Shown: piece by piece, positions 7,001 through 13,210 of the stretch | How the letters are laid out: every line of letters starts with the position of its first letter | Numbering within the stretch: the first letter of the stretch is position 1 | Source: Thermoleophilia bacterium | Lineage (GTDB): Bacteria; Actinomycetota; Thermoleophilia; Gaiellales; SKUG01 | Direction: 5' to 3' | Assembly: GCA_020438525.1 (NCBI GenBank) | Contig: JAGQUL010000080.1 | Location: 1-13,210 of the forward strand | DNA: 13,210 bases | The notes under the pieces: model-generated | Seen by the model: the letters and a program-made list of their open reading frames with translations, nothing else | Database searches by the model: none | What the model was told of the DNA's origin: nothing | Made by a program: the position numbers and the translations under genes

Positions 7001-7964
7001 TCCTGTGCATGAGCACCGTCGTGGCGTCATAGGCATCGACTGCAGCGGCTGCGACCGTCGAGTCCGCACCGTGCGACTGCAGGATGGTCCGGGCCGCCCG
7101 CTCGGCGTCGAGGAGCGCGAGCGTGGTGCCCATCTGCGTTGCCGGCATCACGGTGCCGACGCTGTCGCCGGCGAGCAGCACGCGCCCGTCTGCGGCGTGT
7201 GCGGCAAGCGACTGGCGGGCGGTGAAGACGAAGGGGCGTCCGATCCGGGTCGAGGGATCGAGGTCGAGCGATCGCATGAGCTCGTCTGCGGCATCGTCGA
7301 GCGTCCCGCGTGCAGGCAGCGCGTCGCCGCCACGGTAGGCAACGGCAACGCCCTCGGCCGGGTTGTTGATCGCGAACGCGCCATCGGCGGCCTGCCACCC
7401 AAGTCCTCGACCAGGCGCGGCCTGCGCCTTGACGCCGAGGAACGTGCGCTCGGTGGGCAGCAGCCGCATCGGTCCGGCGGTGGGCACGCGTTCGAACTGC
7501 GGCAGCTCCGAGAGCGCCGTGTGGCCGCCCGATGCGTCGATGAACCAGTCGGCGCGGAGCACCTCGTCGGCGCCGCGTGCTGCGTCGTGCAGGGCGACCG
7601 ACACGCCGTCGGCGGCATTGCCGACCGCGCCGATGTCGACGCCGCGGCGGATCGTGACTCCCGCCGCCTCCGCGTGGGCAGCGAGCGACTCGACGATCGC
7701 GCGGCGTGACATGAGGTGCTCGCTCGCGGAGATCGCGGTGCGGGTGTCCTCGAGCAGCGATCCCCCACCGACGCGGCGCAGCACGTTCCAGCCGGAACGG
7801 TTCACGACGAGCCCTGCGCGCGATGCGTCGTCGAGCGCGCCCGACACGGCACGCTCGAGCACGGTGACGATCGCGCCCGACTCACGCAGCATCGACGCGG
7901 CGGCGAGCCCTGCGGGCCCGGCGCCGGCGATCAGTACGCGAGGTGCGGAGGCGACGGGAACCAT
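6987..7964 (-). CDS. FAD-dependent oxidoreductase (PHBH/geranylgeranyl-reductase-like)
   Basis: This 325-residue flavoprotein probably uses FAD in a redox reaction on a small molecule. An N-terminal Rossmann fold shows 'GAGPAG' (14-19) and, after the second strand, Glu38 for the FAD ribose. A 'DASG' (143-146) sits where the group A monooxygenases and halogenase-like enzymes have their internal DG motif. A C-terminal 'RVLLAGDSVGTVMP' (261-274), with the GD pair at 266-267, contacts the FAD phosphate. No halogenase WxWxIP motif is seen. At 325 residues it is shorter than typical members (about 370-500), so parts of the substrate domain are missing. The start codon is six bases after the stop of the 178-residue gene, with an AGGAG 14 bases upstream. 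It is the last gene of the AAA+ operon, an unusual partner for an unfoldase. The reaction and substrate cannot be told. Confidence 0.85.
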   Translation of the reverse strand: MVPVASAPRVLIAGAGPAGLAAASMLRESGAIVTVLERAVSGALDDASRAGLVVNRSGWNVLRRVGGGSLLEDTRTAISASEHLMSRRAIVESLAAHAEAAGVTIRRGVDIGAVGNAADGVSVALHDAARGADEVLRADWFIDASGGHTALSELPQFERVPTAGPMRLLPTERTFLGVKAQAAPGRGLGWQAADGAFAINNPAEGVAVAYRGGDALPARGTLDDAADELMRSLDLDPSTRIGRPFVFTARQSLAAHAADGRVLLAGDSVGTVMPATQMGTTLALLDAERAARTILQSHGADSTVAAAAVDAYDATTVLMHRMQLR

Positions 7965-7970
7965 GCTCGA

Positions 7971-8507
7971 TCAGCCTGCTCCTGCCGCCTTGGTGTTCAC
8001 GTTCTCGGCCGCGCGACGGGTCTCCCGCACGACCTCGGTACCTGCGTCCTCGAGCTCCCACGACAGCACCTTCGCGCCCTGCACCGCGTTGGCGGCTGCC
8101 TCGGCCTCGGCCTCGTCGGCCTTCTTGAGCAGCTGCTCGAGCTGGGTGGCGACATCGTCGCCGAACGTGCGGAAGTCGGTGAGGTGGTCGGCGAACTGGC
8201 CGCCCTGGTCGGTGTGGATCTCGTCGAGGATCCGCTTGACCTTGAGCAGCTGGTCGTCGAGCTGTCCGCCGAGCTCCGCGGGCAGGTGCTCGAACACGTC
8301 GGCGCCGAGCAGCTTCATGAACTCGAGGTTCTGCGCGAGGCCACCGGCCTGGGTGCGCATGCTCAGGATCGCGTTGTCCCAGAGCGGTCCGGGCTGCCAC
8401 ACGCCGGCGCCGTTGTTGGCGATGGCCTGGTCGAGCCCCGACGCGAAGCTGCGCGCGGAGTCGATGACCTGCTCGGCGATCGCTCGTCCTTCAGCGGAGA
8501 TGTTCAT
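7971..8507 (-). CDS. Helical protein co-translated with the AAA+ ATPase
   Basis: This 178-residue protein is of unrecognised family. It is almost wholly alpha-helical and amphipathic. A central part carries a 'LPAELGGQLDDQLLKVKRIL' type stretch (about 75-94), and from about 105 to 145 it is Glu/Ala/Lys-rich and coiled-coil-like. The tail ends in a small Ala/Gly run. There are no membrane helices, signal peptide or cysteines. The ATG lies only three bases after the stop of the AAA+ gene, and its GGAGG ribosome binding site, ten bases upstream, is inside the last codons of that gene, so translation is coupled. This strongly suggests that the product acts with the ATPase, as an adaptor, substrate or structural partner. 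That role is inferred from position alone. Confidence 0.88.
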   Translation of the reverse strand: MNISAEGRAIAEQVIDSARSFASGLDQAIANNGAGVWQPGPLWDNAILSMRTQAGGLAQNLEFMKLLGADVFEHLPAELGGQLDDQLLKVKRILDEIHTDQGGQFADHLTDFRTFGDDVATQLEQLLKKADEAEAEAAANAVQGAKVLSWELEDAGTEVVRETRRAAENVNTKAAGAG

Positions 8508-8510
8508 CGA

Positions 8511-11375
8511 TCAGTCGCCTCCGACGATGTTCGTTGCCGGCTCGGAGGCCGGAGGGGTGATTGCGGATCCAGCGTCGTTGCGACTGAATCCCGGGTTCCA
8601 GTCGAGCAGCTCGTCCTCGGCTCGCACGGGCGGCGTGGACGCTGCCGCCGCCTGGTGCGTCGCCCGTGACGCGCCCGGCGCGTGGTCCTCGGCCTTGCGC
8701 GCTGCGATCGGTACGCTGATCTCGCCGTCGACGCTGCGCATCACGAAGCCCTCGCCGTCCTGGGCGATGTCGAGCACCGCCTTCTGTGGCGTGCCGGCGT
8801 CGAGGTTGCGTCCGGCCGCCTGCAGCTCGAGGATCATGCGGCCGCTCGGATTGGTGACGTGGTTCTTGATCGAGCGGTTGAGCGGACGTGCACCCATCGC
8901 GGAATCGAAGCCGTAGTCGATGATCCTCGACTTCGCCGCGTCGGTGACGCTGATGTCGAGCCCGTTCTCGAGCGAGCGTCCGAGCACCTCGGGCAGCTCG
9001 AGGTCGAGGATCTGGCCGACCGCCTGCCTGTCGAGGTGGTTGAACTCGACCACGGCGTCGAGGCGGTTGAGGAACTCGGGGCTGAAGAAGTCGCGCAGTC
9101 CGGGCTTGCCGGCGGTGGCCTCTGCCGGCAGGTTCGTCGTCATGTAGATCGTTGCGCCGCGCGCGTCGACCTTCTGGCCGTTGCCCAGGGTCGCGCGGCC
9201 CTCCTCGATGAGCGCGAGCAGCTTCTGGAACACCTGCGGGTGTGCCTTCTCGACCTCGTCGAAGAGCAGGTGCGCCTCGGGGTTCTTGATCAGCGCGGCA
9301 AGTCCGGGCGCATCGTCGTAGCCCACGTAGCCGGGTGGCGATCCGAACAGGCGCGACACCGAGTGCGGCTCGCTGAACTCGCCCATGTCGAAGCGGACCA
9401 TGTTGTCGACGTCGTCGGTCATGGTCCTGGTCACGACGCGGATCGTCTGGGTCTTGCCCACGCCGGTCGGTCCCATGAACAGGAATGCGCCTGCAGGTGC
9501 GTCGGGGTCCTTCATCCCGGACTTGATGCCGATCATCGCCTCGGCGATCTTGTCGGTCGCCTGGCGCTGGCCGATCACCTTCGCGGCGAGGTCGTCGCCG
9601 AGCCGCAGCGCACGCTGTGCTTCGTCGGCACCGCCCGCACTGATCGTGCGGCCGTACAGGTTCGATGCCGCCTCCCGGACCGCGGTGACATCGAGCATGT
9701 CGTTGAGCAGTCGCTCCGGGTACTGCTCGCGCAGCTGGCGGACGGCCAGGTTCGCTTCGTCGATCTGTGGTCGCAGCGCCTCGGCGGATGCCGCGGCTTC
9801 GGCGGTGCCCTCGTCGACGAGCGAGAGGTACTTCTTGACCAGGTCGTTGCGCGTGCCAAGCACCTCGCGCTCGCGATCAAGCTGCTGCAGCGCGGCGTCG
9901 AGCTTCGGCTCGAGATCCGCGAGCTGGTTGCGCGCGGAGACGAGCTTGCCGGCCGTTCCTGCCTCGTCGATGATGCCGATGTCGCCGATCACGTGCTGGT
10001 GCTCGAGCATCGGGATCGTGGCCTTGAGTCGGCCGACGGTGTTGGACATCTCCTCGATGTGTGGGGGCATGCCGCTCCTCCAGCCGTTCGCGACGCGGCT
10101 GAGTGCATGGTCGAGGAGCTCGATCGCGGGATCCGGCTGCCTGCGGTCCTTGACGTAACGGCTCGAGATGCGCTGCACCTCCTGGATCGCCGAGTCGAAC
10201 GCGACCGTGTCGTGGTGGCGCGACAGCCCTTCCTGGACCGAGCGCAGCACGTCGAGCACCTGCGAGTCGTTCAGCTCGTCGATGCTGACCGGCGCGACGC
10301 GTCGAACGAGCGCGCCGTCCTTCGCGATGAACTTGTTGTACTCCTCCCACGTGGTCGCACCGATCAGGCTGATGTCGCCGCGCGCGAGCGCCGGCTTCAG
10401 CTGCTGGGCAGTGTCGTCGGCGTTCATGAGCGTGTGCATCTCGTCCATGAACAGCACGACCTTCTCGCCACGCTCGCGCTCGGCAGCGACCTCGTCGACG
10501 ATGTCCTTCACGAGCTTCTCGAGCGCACCCTTCTCGGGGCCCGCGGCCGCCTTGAGCGATGCCGCGTCGATCGAGTACAGCTTCACGTTGCGCATCGACT
10601 CGGGAACCTCGCCCTTCGCGATGCGCACCGCGAGGCCCTCGACGATCTGGGTCTTGCCCACGCCCGCATCGCCGAGCAGTACCGGGTTGGGCTTTCGGCT
10701 CCGCTGCACGATCGTGAGGATCTGGTCGACCTCGGGCTCGCGGCCGACGAGGTTCTCGTACTTGCCGCGGCGGGCTGCCGCGACCATGTCGAGCCCGACC
10801 TCCTCGAGCGTCGGCATGCGACCGATCTCGGTGGTGAGCTGCGCCGCGCGGGTCGTGACGTCGTCGACCGTGTCGTCGAGGATGTCGGCGTGCCCGGCGG
10901 CCTTCGTCTCGGTGGCGATCTCCGTGAACGTGCCCGCTTCGGCGATCTCGTCGGGGTTCGAGGCCCGCTGCAGCGCGTCCTTGGTCGTTGCGACCGATCC
11001 GCGGACCTCCTCGACCTGCGCCTGCACGCCGAGCGGATTGACCTTCATCTCGCCCTTGCCGCCACTGTCGAGCAGCCGGCTGACCTGGTCACGCAGTTCG
11101 CGAACGCCGGTGGTGGTGTCGTCGAGCGCCTTCAGCGATGCGGCCACGCCTTCCAGCCCGTCCACGCCGGTGCGTGCGGCGGTCACCGCGGCGACCGCGT
11201 CCTCCGCGTGCGAGAGCGCGGATGCGAGCTCACGTCCGCCCTGCGCGCTCTTGGCGGCGGGGTCGGTCACCGTGCGCAGCACGCTGATGAAGCCGTCCAT
11301 GTTGGATCGCGCCGCGGTCAGCGACTGATCGGCGATGGTCAGCAGGCGCATGCCTGCTTCGATTCGTCCGGACAC
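8511..11375 (-). CDS. ClpB-like double AAA+ ATPase with novel N-domain
   Basis: This 954-residue class I Clp/HSP100 ATPase shows two full AAA+ modules. In the first: Walker A GDAGVGKT (235-242), Walker B with Asp311/Glu312 and the double Arg 358-359. In the second: GPTGVGKT (635-642), pore loop GYVGYD (682-687), Walker B LLFDEVEK (703-710), sensor 1 TTN (746-748), NRLD (770-773) and sensor 2 GARPL (828-832). A short coiled coil (about 481-561) takes the place of the ClpB middle domain. The first 200 residues are helical and lack the usual Clp N-repeats. The first pore loop has no KYRG; Pro-Glu-Lys stands there. No IGF-like ClpP loop is seen, so it probably does not feed ClpP. A tail of about 60 residues ends with DELLDW (921-926) and a disordered end. 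I chose GTG at 11375, with AAGGGGA eight bases upstream; ATG at 11351 is an alternative. The substrate is unknown; ring-forming unfoldase or disassembly activity is inferred. Confidence 0.93.
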   Translation of the reverse strand: MSGRIEAGMRLLTIADQSLTAARSNMDGFISVLRTVTDPAAKSAQGGRELASALSHAEDAVAAVTAARTGVDGLEGVAASLKALDDTTTGVRELRDQVSRLLDSGGKGEMKVNPLGVQAQVEEVRGSVATTKDALQRASNPDEIAEAGTFTEIATETKAAGHADILDDTVDDVTTRAAQLTTEIGRMPTLEEVGLDMVAAARRGKYENLVGREPEVDQILTIVQRSRKPNPVLLGDAGVGKTQIVEGLAVRIAKGEVPESMRNVKLYSIDAASLKAAAGPEKGALEKLVKDIVDEVAAERERGEKVVLFMDEMHTLMNADDTAQQLKPALARGDISLIGATTWEEYNKFIAKDGALVRRVAPVSIDELNDSQVLDVLRSVQEGLSRHHDTVAFDSAIQEVQRISSRYVKDRRQPDPAIELLDHALSRVANGWRSGMPPHIEEMSNTVGRLKATIPMLEHQHVIGDIGIIDEAGTAGKLVSARNQLADLEPKLDAALQQLDREREVLGTRNDLVKKYLSLVDEGTAEAAASAEALRPQIDEANLAVRQLREQYPERLLNDMLDVTAVREAASNLYGRTISAGGADEAQRALRLGDDLAAKVIGQRQATDKIAEAMIGIKSGMKDPDAPAGAFLFMGPTGVGKTQTIRVVTRTMTDDVDNMVRFDMGEFSEPHSVSRLFGSPPGYVGYDDAPGLAALIKNPEAHLLFDEVEKAHPQVFQKLLALIEEGRATLGNGQKVDARGATIYMTTNLPAEATAGKPGLRDFFSPEFLNRLDAVVEFNHLDRQAVGQILDLELPEVLGRSLENGLDISVTDAAKSRIIDYGFDSAMGARPLNRSIKNHVTNPSGRMILELQAAGRNLDAGTPQKAVLDIAQDGEGFVMRSVDGEISVPIAARKAEDHAPGASRATHQAAAASTPPVRAEDELLDWNPGFSRNDAGSAITPPASEPATNIVGGD

Positions 11376-11491
11376 GACCGGGTCCCCTTCATCCGTCTTC
11401 GACGGGTGCTCGTGCCGAATCCCCCCGGCTGGTGAGCTCCCCCTCCGTCGTCCGTCTATCGCCAATCGTGCCGCTGGTGTTTCGACGACGA

Positions 11492-11517
11492 CCACGTCGT
11501 GGCCCATCTGCTACCGT
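11492..11517 (+). promoter_or_regulatory. Possible operator and -10 for a leaderless gene
   Basis: The 11-bp inverted repeat CCACGTCGTGG (11492-11502) is followed by TACCGT (11512-11517), a TAnnnT-type -10. The ATG at 11524 is six bases later, so the transcript may be leaderless; no Shine-Dalgarno site lies in the gap. No good -35 is visible, and the inverted repeat sits where one would be. The palindrome may serve the divergent AAA+ operon as well. Confidence 0.35.
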
Positions 11518-11523
11518 CGTCGC

Positions 11524-12216
11524 ATGGATTGCGACGTAGAGCAGCGACTGGTGCGGCTCGCCGAGACCCTCGACGCACCACGCGAGGACGGCGGCCGGGA
11601 AGCGACGCTCACGGCACTGATGCCGTGCGAGCCCGTGGTAGGGGAGGTCGTGGTCGCCTGCTGGCAGGATTCCGACGGTGGCGAGCTCGTCGAGCTGGTG
11701 AGGTTCGACGACGGATCCCGCGTGCACGACCAGGCGGCGCTGCGCGAGGCGCTCACGCTGCTCGCCATGGTCGAGACCGTCGAGGAGCTCGCGTCGTTCG
11801 ACGAGCTGCAGGGGATGATCGACTCGCTCGATGCCTGGTCCGTCCCGGAGGGGCTGGATGCAGACGCCGGCGCGCTCGCCCCCGCGCAAGAGCGGGCACG
11901 TGCCAGGGTCGCGGCGCTCGCGTCGCTCGCGCCCACCGAGGTGCGGGTCGCTCGGACGCAGCACCTCGATGCGCTCGGCGCGGCGCTGCGCGAGCTCGAG
12001 GCAGCCTGGACCGAGCTCGAGCGGCATGCCGAGGCGTGGAGCGATGCACTGCTCGCGGCATCCGGCGACGATCCGGCTGCGGTCGCTGCCGTGCGATCGC
12101 TCTGGGAGGCGCTCGGCACGGCGCGGCGAGGACCGCTCGCACGGCCGATCTCCACGGCGCTGCACGAGGGCCGTGAGGCCGGTGCATCGATGGCAGCGGC
12201 GGTCGCCTCCGCCTGA
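11524..12216 (+). CDS. Hypothetical protein divergent from the AAA+ operon
   Basis: This 230-residue acidic protein is of unrecognised family. Residues 35-66 look like a small beta unit ('VVGEVVVACW', then 'LVELVRFDDG'). The remainder (about 70-230) is helical and rich in Ala, Leu and Glu, with several Trp residues (105, 162, 172, 194). There is no signal peptide, membrane segment or catalytic signature. The frame is open further upstream, to 11335, but that part would overlap the AAA+ gene and its control region. The ATG at 11524 begins at the end of a likely leaderless promoter. The divergent arrangement with the AAA+ operon across 148 bases suggests common control, and a role as regulator, adaptor or immunity-like partner is possible. 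Nothing in the sequence decides between these. Confidence 0.8.
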   Translation: MDCDVEQRLVRLAETLDAPREDGGREATLTALMPCEPVVGEVVVACWQDSDGGELVELVRFDDGSRVHDQAALREALTLLAMVETVEELASFDELQGMIDSLDAWSVPEGLDADAGALAPAQERARARVAALASLAPTEVRVARTQHLDALGAALRELEAAWTELERHAEAWSDALLAASGDDPAAVAAVRSLWEALGTARRGPLARPISTALHEGREAGASMAAAVASA

Positions 12217-12220
12217 GGCG
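12204..12220. terminator. Small hairpin at the stop codon
   Basis: CGCCT (12204-12208) can pair with AGGCG (12216-12220) across the TGA stop (12214-12216) of the 230-residue gene. Alternatively CGCC/GGCG pairs with the stop in the loop. The short stem and absence of a U-tract make it a weak terminator candidate. Confidence 0.25.
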
Positions 12221-12309
12221 CGTCGCGGCATGGGTGTGTTCCACTGAATTCTCGCAGCAGGTGAATCACGATGGGGGCCGACTCCGAAGTACGGGTGTCG
12301 GCACCGCTG

Positions 12310-12328
12310 CGCATCCGAGGGGGATGCG
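12310..12328 (+). promoter_or_regulatory. Leader hairpin upstream of the membrane protein gene
   Basis: CGCATCC (12310-12316) pairs perfectly with GGATGCG (12322-12328) around the loop GAGGG. It ends 31 bases before the ATG at 12360. It could stabilise the 5' leader, control translation, or be a late terminator for the 230-residue gene. No clear -10/-35 pair was found in the 143-base gap. Confidence 0.35.
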
Positions 12329-12359
12329 GCATGAACCCGCCGGCACCTGGGGGATCACC

Positions 12360-13210
12360 ATGGGCATCAGCCTTGGCAAGGGCCTGTTGATCGCGGCCGG
12401 ACTTGGCGCTGTGGGCGTCGGCGGCTACATGCTGCTCAAGAACCACAACCAGCCTGCCGACGGCGCCGCCGACGGCTCGTCCGATCCGAATGCCGCGGGC
12501 GGCGACACGTCGCTGACCGGCCCGCCGACCGGCACCACGATGGCGCCCACCACCACGATGGGCGGGACGGGCCTCGGCTCCGATCCCACCGGTGCAGCGA
12601 ATTCGATGCCCGCCACCGGCACCACGTCAACCGCCCCTGCCGCCGGTCGACAGGTCGGTCCGTACACGGTGATGGACGACCCACAGACCGGCATGAGCCT
12701 CGTGATCGAGACCGCCACGCAGCAGCCGGTCGGCGTGCTCGACGATCAGGGGAACATGATCCCGGTCACCGTCGATGCGAACGGTCAGCTGCAGATCGTG
12801 CAGGACCAGACGAGCGCCGCGGCGCTCGGTCAGGGCACGACTGCCTCGGGCACGAACATGGCCCCGACTGCGGGTGCGAACGTCGGTGGTGCGTCGTCGT
12901 CGGGCTATGACGCCGCGACCAAGCAGGAGGCGTACGCGCAGATCGCTGCGGACCTGTTCGCGAACGCCGGAAACGCCACGGCAGGCTCGGCGGCATCCGA
13001 CGCGATGACCGGCGCGACCACCGTTTCCGGCGCAGGAACGACGACCGGCGGCTACGGCTCGACCGGCGCGTCCGCACCGATCGGCGCGACCGCCCCGACC
13101 GGACCCGGAGCCACAGTCGGTGGAACCGGCGCGTCCGCGCTCGCAAGCTCGAACGGCGTGCAGACCCGCCAGGTCGGCGAGTTCACGATCGTCGACGACG
13201 GCAGCGGCGT
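12360..13210 (+). CDS. Membrane-anchored Thr/Gly/Ala-rich protein, 3' end cut
   Basis: The frame stays open for 283 codons to the window edge, so the C-terminus is missing. Residues 1-7 carry a lysine and are followed by one hydrophobic segment (about 8-26) and then K-N-H. This looks like an uncleaved signal anchor or a signal peptide without an obvious cleavage or lipobox cysteine. The rest would be outside the membrane. A Thr/Pro/Gly-rich linker (31-95) leads to a first unit 'GRQVGPYTVMDDPQTG' (96-111), which continues as a beta-like stretch to about 150. A second low-complexity linker (158-265) has repeated T-G-A/G and A-P elements. A second unit 'TRQVGEFTIVDDGSG' (269-283) begins at the window end. 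The gene thus encodes repeated R-Q-V-G-x-x-T-x-x-D-D modules on flexible linkers. GGGGGA lies five bases before the ATG. It is probably a surface or envelope protein; the family is unknown. Confidence 0.8.
   Translation, partial: MGISLGKGLLIAAGLGAVGVGGYMLLKNHNQPADGAADGSSDPNAAGGDTSLTGPPTGTTMAPTTTMGGTGLGSDPTGAANSMPATGTTSTAPAAGRQVGPYTVMDDPQTGMSLVIETATQQPVGVLDDQGNMIPVTVDANGQLQIVQDQTSAAALGQGTTASGTNMAPTAGANVGGASSSGYDAATKQEAYAQIAADLFANAGNATAGSAASDAMTGATTVSGAGTTTGGYGSTGASAPIGATAPTGPGATVGGTGASALASSNGVQTRQVGEFTIVDDGSG

Noticed and set aside
6987..7964. Flavin-dependent halogenase
   Set aside because: The fold is related, but the WxWxIP motif and the active-site Lys region are not visible, and the protein is too short.
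6987..11375. Type VI secretion (ClpV) or contractile injection system
   Set aside because: A Clp-like ATPase with unknown partners suggested this, but no sheath, tube, baseplate or spike gene is present in the window.
8682..11435. Open frame of 917 codons on the plus strand
   Set aside because: It is antisense to the AAA+ ATPase, whose motifs are certain. It is a shadow of the GC-biased third positions.
11376..11507. Forty-four-residue N-terminal extension of the AAA+ protein
   Set aside because: It covers the divergent control region and reads as Arg/Gly/Pro-rich non-protein-like sequence; the GTG at 11375 has a good ribosome binding site.
12425..12718. Minus-strand open frame with hydrophobic-looking product
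   Set aside because: It is antisense to the signal-anchored surface protein, which has a start, a ribosome binding site, a membrane segment and internal repeats. The valine/proline content mirrors the Thr/Gly/Ala codons.

Overview
The window is very G+C-rich, third codon positions are almost always G or C, nearly every stop is TGA, and long antisense open frames shadow the real genes. This fits a high-GC actinobacterium. A deep-branching lineage such as Thermoleophilia/Solirubrobacterales is possible, but that is a guess from style and not from a marker gene. There are no rRNA, tRNA, transposase, phage structural or CRISPR features.

Layout, left to right: (a) 15-854 (+), a protein with PI3K/HipA-like kinase motifs; (b) two strong hairpins between convergent genes; (c) 1056-3623 (-), an 855-residue protein with three N-terminal membrane helices and a very long coiled coil; (d) a 233-bp divergent control region with palindromes; (e) 3857-5521 (+), a 554-residue helical protein with three to four internal repeats; (f) 5557-6399 (-), a PfkB/ribokinase-family protein with an altered active-site loop; (g) 6510-6941 (+), a small protein that shares a C-terminal HPDY motif block with gene e; (h) a tight minus-strand operon read from 11375 down to 6987: a ClpB-like double AAA+ ATPase with a non-standard N-domain, a 178-residue helical protein and a short FAD-dependent oxidoreductase; (i) 11524-12216 (+), an unrecognised 230-residue protein; (j) from 12360 (+) past the window end, a membrane-anchored Thr/Gly/Ala-rich protein with a repeated RQVG...DD motif.

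Only the AAA+ ATPase, the PfkB protein, the FAD oxidoreductase and, less surely, the kinase-like protein belong to recognisable families. The other six products are unrecognised. Several observations tie the locus together: the HPDY block shared by genes e and g, a DELLxW tail shared by gene e and the AAA+ protein, and an 8-bp palindrome (CACGCGTG) that I found only in two divergent promoter regions. The best candidate for an undescribed system is the AAA+ ATPase with its two co-translated partners, possibly working with the membrane coiled-coil protein and the repeat proteins. A common function is inference. No known defence, secretion or biosynthetic system is directly recognisable.
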